Source: Ailanthus altissimus
Lineage: Eukaryota; Streptophyta; Magnoliopsida; Sapindales; Simaroubaceae
DNA: 64,000 nt
Direction: 5' to 3'
Assembly (NCBI GenBank): GCA_946807835.1
Contig: OX327709.1
Span: 24,243,501-24,307,500 of the forward strand
Shown: one piece after another, positions 46,801 through 55,344 of the stretch
Numbering within the stretch: the stretch's first letter is position 1
Layout: every line of letters starts with the position of its first letter
The notes under the pieces: generated by a model
Databases searched by the model: none
Told to the model about the DNA's origin: nothing
The model's input: the letters and a program-made list of their open reading frames with translations, nothing else
Made by a program: the position numbers and the translations under genes

Positions 46801-47275
46801 ATTCATGATATGTGGAGAATGATGGTTAAAAATGCAGGCCAGCATTTTCAGTGATAGATATATCATATTTAGTTGTTTCATGACCCACGGTTCAGAATGC
46901 AGGCACTTGATTTGATTTAATTTGATTTAGGAAGGAATGAAAACCGGTTAATATCTAATTTTACTGACAAGGCAACAAATAAAGTCCCTTCACTACTGCA
47001 ATTTCTTGCATAGAAAGGGGAAATAGTTGCAAAAATTATTCTGTTCTGTTTGATTGATGTACTGCCAGGGAGTACAAATTTCTTTTTGCTGCAATTTCAT
47101 TTAATGACATTTAAAAAAAAAACCTTGATGTTAGAGAAATAAAATTCTTGTGGCAGGTGGATCAAAACCAGCGACCCTGGATACTGGTGCTGTGGTAAAT
47201 GTTCCATTATTCATCAATATTGGTGATGAAATATTGGTGGATACAAGAACTGGGCAATACATGACCCGTGCATAG
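37882..47275 (+). CDS. Plastid elongation factor P (EF-P)
   Basis: Bacterial-type EF-P, which helps ribosomes through stalled (polyproline) peptide bonds; predicted chloroplast protein. Inferred exons: 37882-38008, 38094-38171, 38262-38368, 46029-46106, 46375-46476, 46641-46722, 47157-47275, totalling 693 nt (230 aa plus stop), with matching phases. Residues 1 to about 42 are Ser/Arg-rich with no acidic residues, a transit-peptide composition ending PLSRYPRIYAS. The KOW-like N-domain follows ([38 protein letters not shown]). The two OB folds contain [27 protein letters not shown] and the C-terminal signature [20 protein letters not shown]. The loop lysine modified in bacteria corresponds to PGKGAAF. 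The length fits Arabidopsis At3g08740 (about 236 aa). Intron 3 is 7660 bp because of nested retroelements; all coding exons and splice sites look intact. Confidence 0.95.
38773..38852 (+). repeat. Left arm of inverted repeats in EF-P intron 3
   Basis: About 80 bp beginning TGAAAAGACTGGCCC and ending ATTCATGAGCGCTTA. It matches the reverse complement of 45465-45543 at roughly three quarters of positions. The gypsy LTR begins immediately after it at 38853, so the gypsy element probably inserted into a pre-existing terminal-inverted-repeat element (inference). The outer target-site duplication could not be settled. Confidence 0.65.
38853..39366 (-). mobile_element. Gypsy 3' LTR
   Basis: On the minus strand the LTR begins TGATAGGCCACTAAGG at 39366, right after the purine-rich tract GATGGAGGGGG that follows the chromodomain frame, and ends GGACCTATCA at 38853. 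The ends form the short inverted pair TGATAGG/CCTATCA typical of LTRs. It contains a run of 24 C on the plus strand at 39283-39306. The partner 5' LTR is absent. Confidence 0.7.
39283..39306 (+). repeat. Run of 24 C
   Basis: An uninterrupted C homopolymer of 24 bases inside the gypsy LTR. Runs this long are prone to length error in sequencing and to replication slippage, so the exact count should not be trusted. Confidence 0.85.
39367..41607 (-). pseudogene. Truncated Ty3/gypsy chromovirus pol
   Basis: Minus-strand pol remains. The C-terminal part of reverse transcriptase and RNase H is at 41097-41603 ([29 protein letters not shown], [17 protein letters not shown]). The rest of RNase H and the integrase zinc region is at 40581-41078 ([13 protein letters not shown]). 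Integrase core is at 40155-40430 ([20 protein letters not shown]). Integrase C-terminus and a chromodomain are at 39417-40013 ([16 protein letters not shown]). At least three in-frame stops lie at 40113-40115, 40155-40157 and 40449-40451. The reverse-transcriptase active site, protease, gag and 5' LTR are lost, cut off exactly where the copia LTR starts at 41612. Chromodomain-bearing gypsy elements tend to target heterochromatin. Confidence 0.9.
41612..41856 (+). mobile_element. Copia 5' LTR (about 245 bp)
   Basis: Begins TGTCAATAGACAGC directly at the break in the gypsy sequence and ends TTTTTACA just before the primer-binding site. The first ~95 bp consist of repeated GACAGCTTTG and GGACAGCTGTC words, giving two near-copies of a ~46-bp unit with internal dyads. 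A CTTATATATTCATATG stretch near 41790 may hold the promoter. The 3' LTR is missing. Confidence 0.75.
41857..41868 (+). promoter_or_regulatory. Copia primer-binding site
   Basis: TGGTATCAGAGC immediately follows the LTR end; this is the classic plant copia primer-binding site, complementary to the 3' end of initiator methionine tRNA. Confidence 0.85.
42000..45287 (+). CDS. Ty1/copia gag-pol, 3'-truncated
   Basis: Single open frame of 1095 codons from the first ATG, with no stop or frameshift. Order: gag (UBN2-type) about 1-230; two zinc knuckles about 238-270 ([28 protein letters not shown]). Protease follows with [12 protein letters not shown]; the catalytic Asp of the DSG motif is Asn at residue 345 (codon 43032-43034). 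Then GAG-pre-integrase ([20 protein letters not shown]) and integrase with DDE residues in [18 protein letters not shown] and the [11 protein letters not shown] region. Reverse transcriptase has YVDD at about 1058. The frame then leaves copia homology and stops within ~30 codons, so RNase H and the 3' LTR are missing. It lies in the sense orientation within EF-P intron 3 and cannot transpose by itself. Confidence 0.9.
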   Translation: MDSTPICVKFTGKNYSTWAFQFEFFLKGKDLWGHIDGTDVAPTFDTAKSKDVVSSPSWTVLDARIMSWLLGSVEPHIVTNLRAHRSAQSMWNYLKRVYHQDNDARRFQLEHAIAMFQHGSLSIQDYYSAFLTLWHEYTDLVTADVPVAALKTIQNLHNTSQRDQFLMKLRPEYESIRSSLLNRSPVPSLDICFGELLREEQRLSTQVILEQSHGSFGTTTMAYAARGRGPPVTSKNLQCFCCKVYGHIAANCSKKYCSYCKKKGHIIKECRIRPQNRQAQAFQTSVTVPPAATSAPHSSSSSASSDLAPPAATYCTPEMVQQMLISALSAMGFQGKNSTTLWYVNSGASNHMTNTPTTLSHVRPYNGQSAIQTANGNSLPITAVGNASSTFTDVFLAPQLSTNLISVGQLVDNNCAVNFSGDGCVVQDQVTGEPIAKGPKVGRLFPLFLPVPTLSSVPSITSFACNNVPNPSMVWHRRLGHPNTQILSHVLNSDFLGNKERSSLSLECDSCKLGKSKTLPFPLHASRASHCFDLIHSDVWGPSPVSSHEKFKYYVTFIDDHSRFTWVYFLRSKFEVFRTFTEFLAYVENQFSANIKTLRTDSGGEYLSTEFQTFLASKGIIHQRSCPATPQQNGVAERKNRHLLDMVRTLLLESSVPSMFWVEALKTATHLINRLPSKVLYMESPYFRLFAKQPSYDNLRIFGCVCFVHLPPHERHKLSAQSIRCAFLGYNMCQKGFVCYDPQLHRTRISRNVIFFENQHFFPVSSVPSSSTVVLPSFEKQFSDLHQVSSRFKPGMVYTRRSHPRSPPVAHPISDPNMHQNQSVTAPSEPLVRRSSRVSVPPDRYGFSSGNSISALTAALSNFDIPTCYSHAVKHDCWRQAMQEEIAALEANHTWDIEPCPSTIIPLGCKWVYSVKVRSDGSLDRYKARLVVLGNNQEYGVNYEETFAPVAKMTTVCTILAIAASNDWPLHQMDVKNAFLHGDLKECIYMKPPPGLFSSPTSNVCKLRRSLYGLKQAPRAWFDKFRTTLLQFSFKQSKYDTSLFLRKSDMGLVVLLVYVDDIVITGSDSALLVQLKTHNLINSILDIWNMMMYEL
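45288..45464. other. Interior of the older inverted-repeat element
   Basis: Between the copia break and the right inverted-repeat arm lies sequence with recurrent GAGTTGTAGATG words (three imperfect copies at about 45279, 45321 and 45392). It is not copia or gypsy and may be what is left of the original terminal-inverted-repeat element's interior. Confidence 0.35.
45465..45543 (-). repeat. Right arm of inverted repeats in EF-P intron 3
   Basis: Reverse-complement match to 38773-38852, ending GGGCTGGTCTTTTCA. With its partner it encloses 6.77 kb including both retroelements. Confidence 0.65.
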
Positions 47276-47562
47276 GTCTAGCTCTGGGAGATTTCTTTCA
47301 TCAGCAAAATTTTTGTCTTATCTTTTGCTGTCACAATAGCCTGTTTGTATCTCCATTGATGCCAGTGATGTACATCAGCCTGAGATAGTTGTGAGGTTTC
47401 AAACCTTAAGTTCATGCTTCAACTAGCAATATTATTGGAATTTATGCTTATAGTTCACACGAGAAATTTAAAGAATGGCTGATAATTTGAAACGCCTGAC
47501 TAAGATTTTTCTATGACAGAACTACTTGATTATTCATCTGGCAATCAGATAAACATGGCTGT

Positions 47563-49020
47563 TTAACAAGCTTTTCCGAAGGCTAAATCTCGCGGCTTCC
47601 TATTGGGAATTACACCTTGCTTCAAAGCTGCCCCATATACAATGCAAGCATCGGAATATTTTTCCAGTCGATCTAACTTCTTGATCAGGATGTCATACGA
47701 TGTTCTGCTTGGGATTTTGCCATGTTCATACATGAGAAATAGGACCAACAATGCCTTCCAATCTTTCCTTCGCCAGAAAGCGCTTGAATCACATTGTTAA
47801 AGGTGATCGCCCGGGGAATATGACCCATTTCAATCATACGGTGCAAATGGATCAAAGCCGCCTCCGTTTTATTTCCCAAACTGAGAGCTCGGATCACCAT
47901 TCCATAAGTACTACGGTACATGACGGAAATTCTTTCACTAATTTTCTCAAACACTAGATAGGCATATTCTAATAAGTCCTTTTCTTCCCATGATTTCACA
48001 CATAACCCTCTTAGCAAAGTATTCATCATCCTCTTATCCACCTCAAAACCAAATTTCACCATTTCCTTAAAAGTCCTCAGTGCTGGCCTTATTTTTCCCC
48101 ATTTCAAAAATCCATTTAACAAGGTGTTATAACTAATATTATCAGGCAAGCAATTTCTCTTCTTCATAAGCTTCAACACACGAATGCCTTCCATTGGCCT
48201 CCCTTCCTTACAATACCCATTAAAAAGAGTGTTAAAAGTGACCACAGTTGGTGTCAATCCCATCCCTATAGCCTCGTTAAGCAATTCCATTGCTTCCTTT
48301 GACCTACCCACTTTACATAAACCATCCATAACAGCGGTGTATGAATAAACCCTTTAACAAACAATTATACGTTTGAATAGTCGCCTTGCTACCAATCCTA
48401 CCCATAACTTCAAAAGCCTCAAAAGCTTCCTTCAACATCCGACATTTGCACATTGAATCGATAACAATAGTACATGTTGTAACATTCGGATAAAACCCTT
48501 TGTCCATCATACAATCTATAACCTTTCTGGCCTCGACAAAGTCATTTTTCTTGCAATGGCATCTGACCATGATCGAAAATGTCCAAGAGTTTGGCACTAA
48601 CCCATAAGATGATGACATCTCATCATACAATTTCAAGGAAGTGTCTTGCTCATTCACCATGACTAGAGCCATGAGCAAATCATTAAAGTCAGATAAGCTC
48701 CAATTTCCACCATCTTTCTTTACATTCTTAAAGATACCGTCGCTTCTCCCCTTCAAGGGCAACCCGTTGATAGCATCCATGAATCTTTGAGCCTGCAAGC
48801 TACGTGGGTTCTCTTTAAACTCCAAGCTTTCTTGTGCTTCTTCTTCTGCTTTGATGGCAAAACCACTGTGTTTATCATTTTTTTCTTGGGTGGATAATGA
48901 CACGGCGGCAAAGACAATAAGCTTGTTGACTCGTTGGTTCTTGTTTTGGTTTCTTCTATAGGTGTTTGTGAAGATAAAAGAATTATTGAGCAAAGGAGGT
49001 TGCAGGAGTTGAGAAGACAT
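47563..49020 (-). pseudogene. Pentatricopeptide repeat (PPR) protein, frameshifted
   Basis: Intronless P-type PPR gene. Intact relatives bind organelle RNA and act in editing, splicing or stability. The first frame runs from ATG at 49020 to about 48345 (N-terminus plus PPRs such as TFSIMVRCHCKKNDFVEARK). It then jumps frame at a deletion that removes most of one repeat, going from NCLLKGLF straight into a YTAVMDGLCKVGRSKEA-like repeat. The second frame continues to about 47760 (TFNTLFNGYCKEGRPMEGIR). A second shift there moves the remainder (LMYEHGKIPSRTSYDILIKK) to a third frame that ends at 47563. With two shifts it is probably dead. It is convergent with EF-P; their ends are under 300 bp apart. 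Confidence 0.85.
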
Positions 49021-49184
49021 CGCAGTAATCGAACTCTTTTAACTTCAACTCTGGACTTACTAATACAATACGAGAAAATGAGAAGAGCCAGATGACAAGT
49101 CGCTTACTGTTCTACAGATTGAACGACAAGTCGTTTTATTACTTTGTTTATTCCACGACACATCAGTCATTAACTTTTTGGTAC

Positions 49185-49258
49185 ACGACAACTCGTGACG
49201 AACCAACCACAAAACAAAACGACAACTCGTGACGAACCAACCACAAAACAAAACGACA
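49185..49258. repeat. Two-copy tandem repeat, 35 bp
   Basis: ACGACAACTCGTGACGAACC followed by AACCACAAAACAAA occurs twice in tandem between the PPR pseudogene and the small gene upstream. A shorter ACGACAAGTCG word nearby, at 49112 and 49128, is related. Confidence 0.7.
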
Positions 49259-49449
49259 ACAAATTTCATAATTAGATTAAAATAATCATCACTCGATCAA
49301 TAAGTATCAGTGTATGTATATGTTTTCTTTTTCAACGTATTACTGTATTACACAAGCGGACTAATGATTTCACAAAACAGAAACAGAAAACAAAGACATA
49401 AATATATTATGAGGAATTAGCTAAATGTGCCCACCCACATAATCAAAAT

Positions 49450-49911
49450 TCAATAGCGCAAAGATCTACTGAAGGCCTTGCAATACTTGGGATTTTTGGG
49501 ATCAGGCACTTCCTTTTTTCCACTATTGCTGCTGTTGTTGCTGTTGTTAGTCTTGCCCTTTTTGCTAAGAATGGGCCTGAGCAACTTCTTAAAAACCTTG
49601 CCAAAACCAGACCCACGTCGCCCTTGTCTCACGACCGGGGTGGTGACCAACGGCAGCACCGGGCCATGCTGCGGTGACCGAGCTTGGCATTTGGACCCAG
49701 CCGCCCTTGGCTCCGAGAGGCTCCGCCGGAGAATGGTTTGGTTCAGCTGCACTTCGAACGAGAGTCTCTCGAACTGGTCCAGTAACGTGCTTTGCTCGTC
49801 GCCGAATCTCCTCAAAACAACTTCTATTTCGTCCATGTTTCTGCTTTTGCTTTTGCTTTTGTTTTGGTTCGCTTCAGTTGGTAAAGCCATTGGCGTATGA
49901 ATCAATATCAT
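49450..49911 (-). CDS. Uncharacterised plant protein, about 150 aa
   Basis: Single-exon frame of up to 153 codons. Visible parts: a Lys/Ser-rich N-terminus (NQNKSKSKSRN), then an amphipathic, possibly coiled segment DEIEVVLRRFGDEQSTLLDQ followed by FERLSFEVQLNQTILRRSLS. A basic Arg/Gly stretch (RQGRRGSGFGKVFKKLLRPI), an Asn/Ser run and a short tail PDPKNPKYCKAFSRSLRY follow. No signal peptide or membrane segment. A TATATATAAA box sits only about 30-40 bp upstream of the first ATG (49911), so translation may start at the second ATG (49890) or at MDEIEVV (about 49836). I do not recognise a named family. Confidence 0.6.
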   Translation of the reverse strand: MILIHTPMALPTEANQNKSKSKSRNMDEIEVVLRRFGDEQSTLLDQFERLSFEVQLNQTILRRSLSEPRAAGSKCQARSPQHGPVLPLVTTPVVRQGRRGSGFGKVFKKLLRPILSKKGKTNNSNNSSNSGKKEVPDPKNPKYCKAFSRSLRY

Positions 49912-49939
49912 CACATATGCTCGTCACTTAAGCCCCTTG

Positions 49940-49952
49940 TTTATATATAAGC
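49940..49952 (-). promoter_or_regulatory. TATA box of the small minus-strand gene
   Basis: Minus-strand CTTATATATAAAC. A start about 30 bp downstream would fall near 49915, giving a very short leader and making the downstream ATGs plausible starts. Confidence 0.5.
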
Positions 49953-49959
49953 ATGTGAA

Positions 49960-51246
49960 ATGTGACATGAAAGCTGGTTTAAATCTCTTTTTTTTTTCAA
50001 AAAAAAAAAAAAGAAGAAAAAATTGTAAGTGGCTTGAAGTTAAAAGAAGCTGAGTTTGGGAAGCCAATTAAATTAGCAGGTGGTGAGTAATAAAGAGTGC
50101 CCGCCATGGAAACTGGAAAAGGCTGCCAAAGTATTTGCAGTACCCAGTTGCCTTGGCTGCGGCAATAAATATGCAAAACTCATTTATTTTAAAGCTAGTT
50201 ATTTACATGATGTATTTATTTAGCATGTTTTTCGTATAATAATTTAATATTTTATTAAATATTATAAATTATTATACAAATTAATATTTGTGTTTTTTTT
50301 TTCCGAAAAGAAATAGGAACCCAACTTTGTTCTTACTCTATTAATATCGAATTATAGTCTTAGGTGGAATGCATGTATATATCTTTTTTTTAAAAACATT
50401 ATGTTACATTCATCTAATAATATATCGTCACATATAATTTTATTTTAAAATTAATTAATAAATAACACTAATGTCAAATTATCATTTTATTACATAATTC
50501 AATCAAAAATCTCCCTATTTAAAACTTTGCCCCAAATCCCTCAAATTATTGTAGCTATTTCAAATGAAATTGGAGCCAAAGTCATGACTTTGATTCTAAG
50601 CAAAAAAACTGTAGAGACCACTTTATGCTTTCTTGTAAGAAACACATTATGTCTTATTCCCTAGCACCTTCTCCTTTTTCAGAAGCTTACTTCTCACGAA
50701 AATTTCCCAATTACATAAAACAAAAATCGCAAATCAATTTTGATTATTAATAGTCTATTAGCAACCCAAAAAAAAAAAACCAAAAAAAATATGTCTATTG
50801 GCATTTGGGCTTTGAATTTGTCAATTTCCGAATGGGCCCGTATGAAGGCCAATATATCAATGAACTTTTGACCCAGATCAGGCCCACGTTAACATTCCCC
50901 AAATATACCCAGATTAGATTTACCCGCGAAAAACCCTAAAATGATCGATTCAATAGTTAATTCATTCAATTTCAGTTGAAAAAGATAGGATCCCATAAAA
51001 AAAAATTTCTTGCTATTTTAATAATTTATTTGACCAATTTGATACCACTGCGTCAAATCCAAGCTTTAATTAGATGTTTCTGAATCCGTGCCAACGCTTC
51101 TAATTTTGCTGGAAGATGAGATTTTGGGATCTGCTCATCGGATCGAAAATTGCCACAGTTTTTGGAGATTTGATTTCCACAGGCTAAAGCGTATTCGGAT
51201 CTTAGGGAAAATCTTTAAAAAAAAAAGAAGAAAAATCGGTATTGTA
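49960..51246. other. Spacer and upstream region of the membrane-protein gene
   Basis: No gene recognised. AT-rich with poly-A and poly-T runs. The last ~200 bp, 51050-51246, are less AT-rich and are probably 5' UTR; the frame is open there but lacks an ATG before 51247. Confidence 0.45.
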
Positions 51247-54200
51247 ATGGATAGAAATGTAGCACTGGCAGTGTGTTTTATGTTTTTGATTGTTGCCGAT
51301 GCTTCTAATGCTAAAAAATTTCGACACTTAGCTGCCGGTCCTTCAACCCAAGTAATATTTCATTTCTCTCTATGATATTTAGTTTCTTCTTTCAAGAAAT
51401 TGATTAATTTAATTTTGTGTTTTTTTTGGGGGGTTAGGTTTCGGGCGAAAATAAACCGGATCCTAAACCGGTTGAAGCTGGGAAGAATCCAGAAAATGTT
51501 CATGCAACTGACAATTCGTCGAATTTGGATTCCAAAACGGATTTGGTGAGTCCACCTCCTCAGAATCAAACAACAGATAATAGCAAAAATTTAGATTCCA
51601 CAAATTCAGGAAGTCTACCTGTAGAGAAACAAACAATGAATAATGAGAAAACCCGTTTAAATGGCACGGATTTGCTCAGTCCTGATCTGGTAAATGAGAC
51701 TGATGGTGGCAAGAGTGGTGTTGATAAAGAGAAGAATGTTAATGATAAAAACAGGTTAAATGGTACAGATTTGCTCAATCCTAATCCAGTAAATAAGACG
51801 GAAAGTGGAAACAATGGAGGAAATATGGAGAAGAACATTGATGATAAAAGCAAGTTAAATGGCACGGATTTGCTGAGTCCTTTTCCGGTAAATGAGACAG
51901 ATAATGGGAAGAATGGTGGAAATATAGAGAAGAATATTAATGATAAAAGCAGTTTAAATGGCACAGATTTGCCGAGCCCTTCTCCGGTAAATAAGACAGA
52001 TAATGGGAAGAATGGTAGAAATAAAGAGGATAAAAGAGGTTCAGAGCCTGGGGTCAATGAAACTTGCAAGGGGTTACCTAAGTGCACGGACCTGAAGACA
52101 CTGGTTGCCTGCATTCAAAATTATGATACTGGTAATTCATATTGCTTTTTGTCTTGTGTAAATTTAATTTTGTGTGCTTGTTGTTTCTTTTATTATAGAC
52201 AGACAAAGTTATTTTCGTTTCGTTTATTAGAAATGCTTGTTTGATGGCAGGAAATACCAATTGGAATGTTTTAGAATCTGGATTGTTGGTTATGTGAGAG
52301 ATTATACAATAGCTGGAATAATGCTTATAGAATTTGATTTGCAATAGAGAAGAGAAGATAATTGATCTAAAGTTATATGTTTCATTTATTTGAGGCCTAG
52401 GATAGTTTGAAAGTGTCTGATAGGAGTGAAGTTAATATTACTTTAGGTGCTAGACAATGATGGAATATCTTTCATTGTCGTCTCTAATAGTGATTGTGCT
52501 GGTTACTTGGGTTATATTGGTCTTTGCAATCTATAAGCTGTGGTTACTTTTATTACATTGGTCTTTTAAGCTGTGGTTATTTGTGTTATATTGGTCTTTA
52601 CAATGTATAAGCTGCGGTTACTTGCATCACATTGGTTTTTTCAATCTATAAGCTGTGGTTATTTGCGTCATATTGGTCTTTGCTCTATAAGCTGTGGTTA
52701 TTTGTGTTATATTGGTCTTTGTAATCTATAAACTGTGGTTACTTGGGTTGTGTTGGTCTTTGCAATACAACCCAATAAACTAATTCTTTGATGCAAATGA
52801 CATGGACAATTGAAATTTTACTTAGAGCATTCATTGCTTTTACAAATACAATATGGGGGGTTCTTGCAGCCTGGGTTCCTAAATTATTACACGTTAAGCA
52901 ACCTCTTTAAAATGTTTCTCTTCTTCATATTATCAACATTTGTACCTCTTTTTGTCTGAAGAAAAGGGTTTGAATTTTAAATTGTTAATACTGTTCTTTC
53001 GGTATTCCATGACATATCTAGTTTAATCAATTAGAAATGCTACATTACCCAAAATCCTACTCTTGAAGACCCCATTGTTGTTTGGTAAGGGTGAATCCAT
53101 TTTTAAGTTGACACTAGATGACTGGTTTTGCTTTGCATTCTTCCTGATATCATTTCTAAGCACAGAATTGGGATTTAATACATATATTTAATTGTATGTC
53201 CTACTGTTGAAGTTGGGTTTTAGTACTACATTTCAGTAGATCATGTTTTGTTTGGAAGGTTGATTACACCTCTGGTTGTGATGTAGTAGTGATTTTAGTA
53301 CACCAAAAAATATTTTGTTTCATTCATCATTCATTCAATTATTTCTTTTGATATGCAAAATGTGGAAAGCTACCTAGATTTTTCAGGCATTCCATTGCTT
53401 TCTGTTGACACTGGCACGAGGATCAATGAGATATTATGCCTAGAAAAATAATATCATTGCTGATATGCTAATTGTTTTTCCTTTTGTTGTGCTTCTTGTA
53501 TAAATGTTGCATGATGTGATCCTTTAAGCTAATTGAAGCATAGTTGGCATTTCTGACCATTTTCCTTGTCATGGCAACTATCTTTGTATCTCAGTTCCAT
53601 GTTTCTTCCCAAATGCATTGATTTAATTATCCAATAGATTTATTGTGCTTTCAGGATTAGCTCAAGGATAAATGGATAGGATCAGGGTGGCTCACTAGGT
53701 CGCATTTTTAGATCTAAAAAAAGTCACGACTGACTAAAAATTTTGTTCTCCCAGATTTGATAAACACATTTTTTTGTGGTTGAATGGCACATTATTGCCT
53801 TGGATAGAGTAGAATAACTGTTCGTCCTGTCCTCTTTAAGGAGACAAGAAAGAATGCGAAGCAAAAAGGCACATGCTGCTTATTTACTTGGGATTAAGCT
53901 TTGCTAGTTATGTTGAGTCCTGCAGATTTCTTATAGTTTGTCTATTTATGAACTTCAATTTTCCCAAATGCCAAATCACGTGTCTAAAAATGTACCCACA
54001 GATAATAGCCTCTGTATTAAGTGGAATCTTTATCTCTTAAGATGTTTGAGGCTATAATTTGATGGATGCGTTCTCAACATTACTGGAAAACTTGATAAAT
54101 TTTCATCTAATTTCCTTTTCTCTTGGCAGGGTCCAGACAATTGACTGTTCTAGTCCAAAATGGAGGAGAAAAGACATTGAGAGTGAACTTTGCCACCCCA

Positions 54201-55344
54201 ACTGCTGTTGAAAATCCTCTGAAGCCGCTAGAAATAGCCAAACACCAAAGTCAAAAGGTATGGGTTTCTTCATCTCTACTGCTCGATTATTTATTTCAGT
54301 GAGACTGTTACAGGAAATAAGATCTTTGGGTTTTAAGCTTCGAAACAATGGTGGAGGTTGAGGTGTGGACGGTATCCACCCGGGTAGAGCACAAAGAAAT
54401 TATATAGAAGAATGGGGAAAATTGAGCTTTATACGGTGGCATTTCTTGGATCACTATTAAGACCCGGTGTTTAATCTCCAAGTTGTAAATTTCCCATGGC
54501 CTACTGGTAACTTCATCAAGTAAAAATGTCTGTAAACAATAGTTACCTGGACTGTTGCTAAGACTTTTACCAGAAAACAAGGCGTATATGCACGATGATG
54601 AAGAAAAGCTTTTTGAACAAAATAGAGGACTATTTCCTGTCACTGGATTTGGTTGAAATCTATGATCTGATCATGTTTACATGGTTACTTGATTGGTACA
54701 ACTAGATTAGAAACCTTAGTATAAACGGTTTTGTTTTTGGGTTTAAGACTCTATTGCTCAGTTGTTTACTGTAGTTTGCATTTTATATTCCTTACCATTG
54801 ATGATCTACAAATTGTATGTGCATCACTGTTTTCAGTCTCTGGAAACTTAACTGATTGCTGCTTTATATCCTTCTGTTTGTTCATTTTTAGGTAAATATT
54901 TCGCTATCTGTTGGTGAGAACACCAAACTGATATTAGATGCTGGAAATGGGGAATGCGTGCTTCATATGGACCCTCATGAATCTGATGAAAAGTTATTCG
55001 TTTATCTTCCTTCATATGATAAGCTAGTAACCCCCATCAATGGTGCCTACTTCCTGCTTTTCTCCGTTATCGTTTTTGGAGGGACATGGGCTTGCTGCAA
55101 GTTCAGGAAGAGGAGATCACACGATGGAGTCCCTTATCAAGAACTTGAAATGGGATTGCCCGAATCTGTATCAGCTACAACTGCGGAAACAGCAGAAGGT
55201 TGGGATCAAGGTTGGGATGATGATTGGAATGATGATAATGCAGTAAAGTCACCAGGCGCGCCTCGTATAGGGAACATCTCAGCTAACGGTCTCACTTCGA
55301 GGTCTCCAAACAAAGATGGTTGGGAACAAAACTGGGATGATTAG
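51247..55344 (+). CDS. Type I membrane protein (DUF7356-like), unknown function
   Basis: Inferred exons 51247-51351, 51438-52131, 54130-54257, 54892-55344, in phase; 1380 nt, 459 aa. Signal peptide about 1-22 (VALAVCFMFLIVADASNA). A Ser/Asn/Lys-rich ectodomain contains 3.6 copies of a 33-residue repeat, each with two N-glycosylation sequons, at about 108-235. A conserved luminal domain follows (CKGLPKCTDLKTLVACIQNY, SRQLTVLVQNGGEKTLRVNF, VNISLSVGENTKLIL). One membrane helix lies at about 359-378 (GAYFLLFSVIVFGGTWACC), then KFRKRR on the cytosolic side and an acidic Trp-rich tail (GWDQGWDDDWNDD ... GWEQNWDD). The layout matches a plant-specific family I know as DUF7356 transmembrane proteins; the label is from memory. 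No biochemical role is known to me. Confidence 0.85.
51654..52046 (+). repeat. Coding minisatellite, 99-bp unit, about 3.6-4 copies
   Basis: In-frame repeats of 33 codons starting near 51654, 51753, 51852 and 51951. Each opens with (R/K/S)LNGTDL, then P.PVN(E/K)T, then GK.G and EKN..DK. The unit length is a multiple of three, so copy number can vary without breaking the frame. Confidence 0.85.
52500..52770 (+). repeat. Intronic tandem repeat, unit about 44 bp
   Basis: About six or seven imperfect copies of a unit with CTATAAGCTGTGGTTA, then CTTG.GTTATATTGGTCTTTGCAAT, in the 2-kb intron 52132-54129. Copies differ by small indels (one lacks part of the CAAT segment). The remainder of this intron shows nothing recognisable. 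Confidence 0.75.

Noticed and set aside
51566..52114. 182-codon minus-strand frame with repetitive Phe/Leu/Ser text
   Set aside because: Antisense of the sequon minisatellite; its repetitiveness comes from the 99-bp coding repeat on the plus strand.
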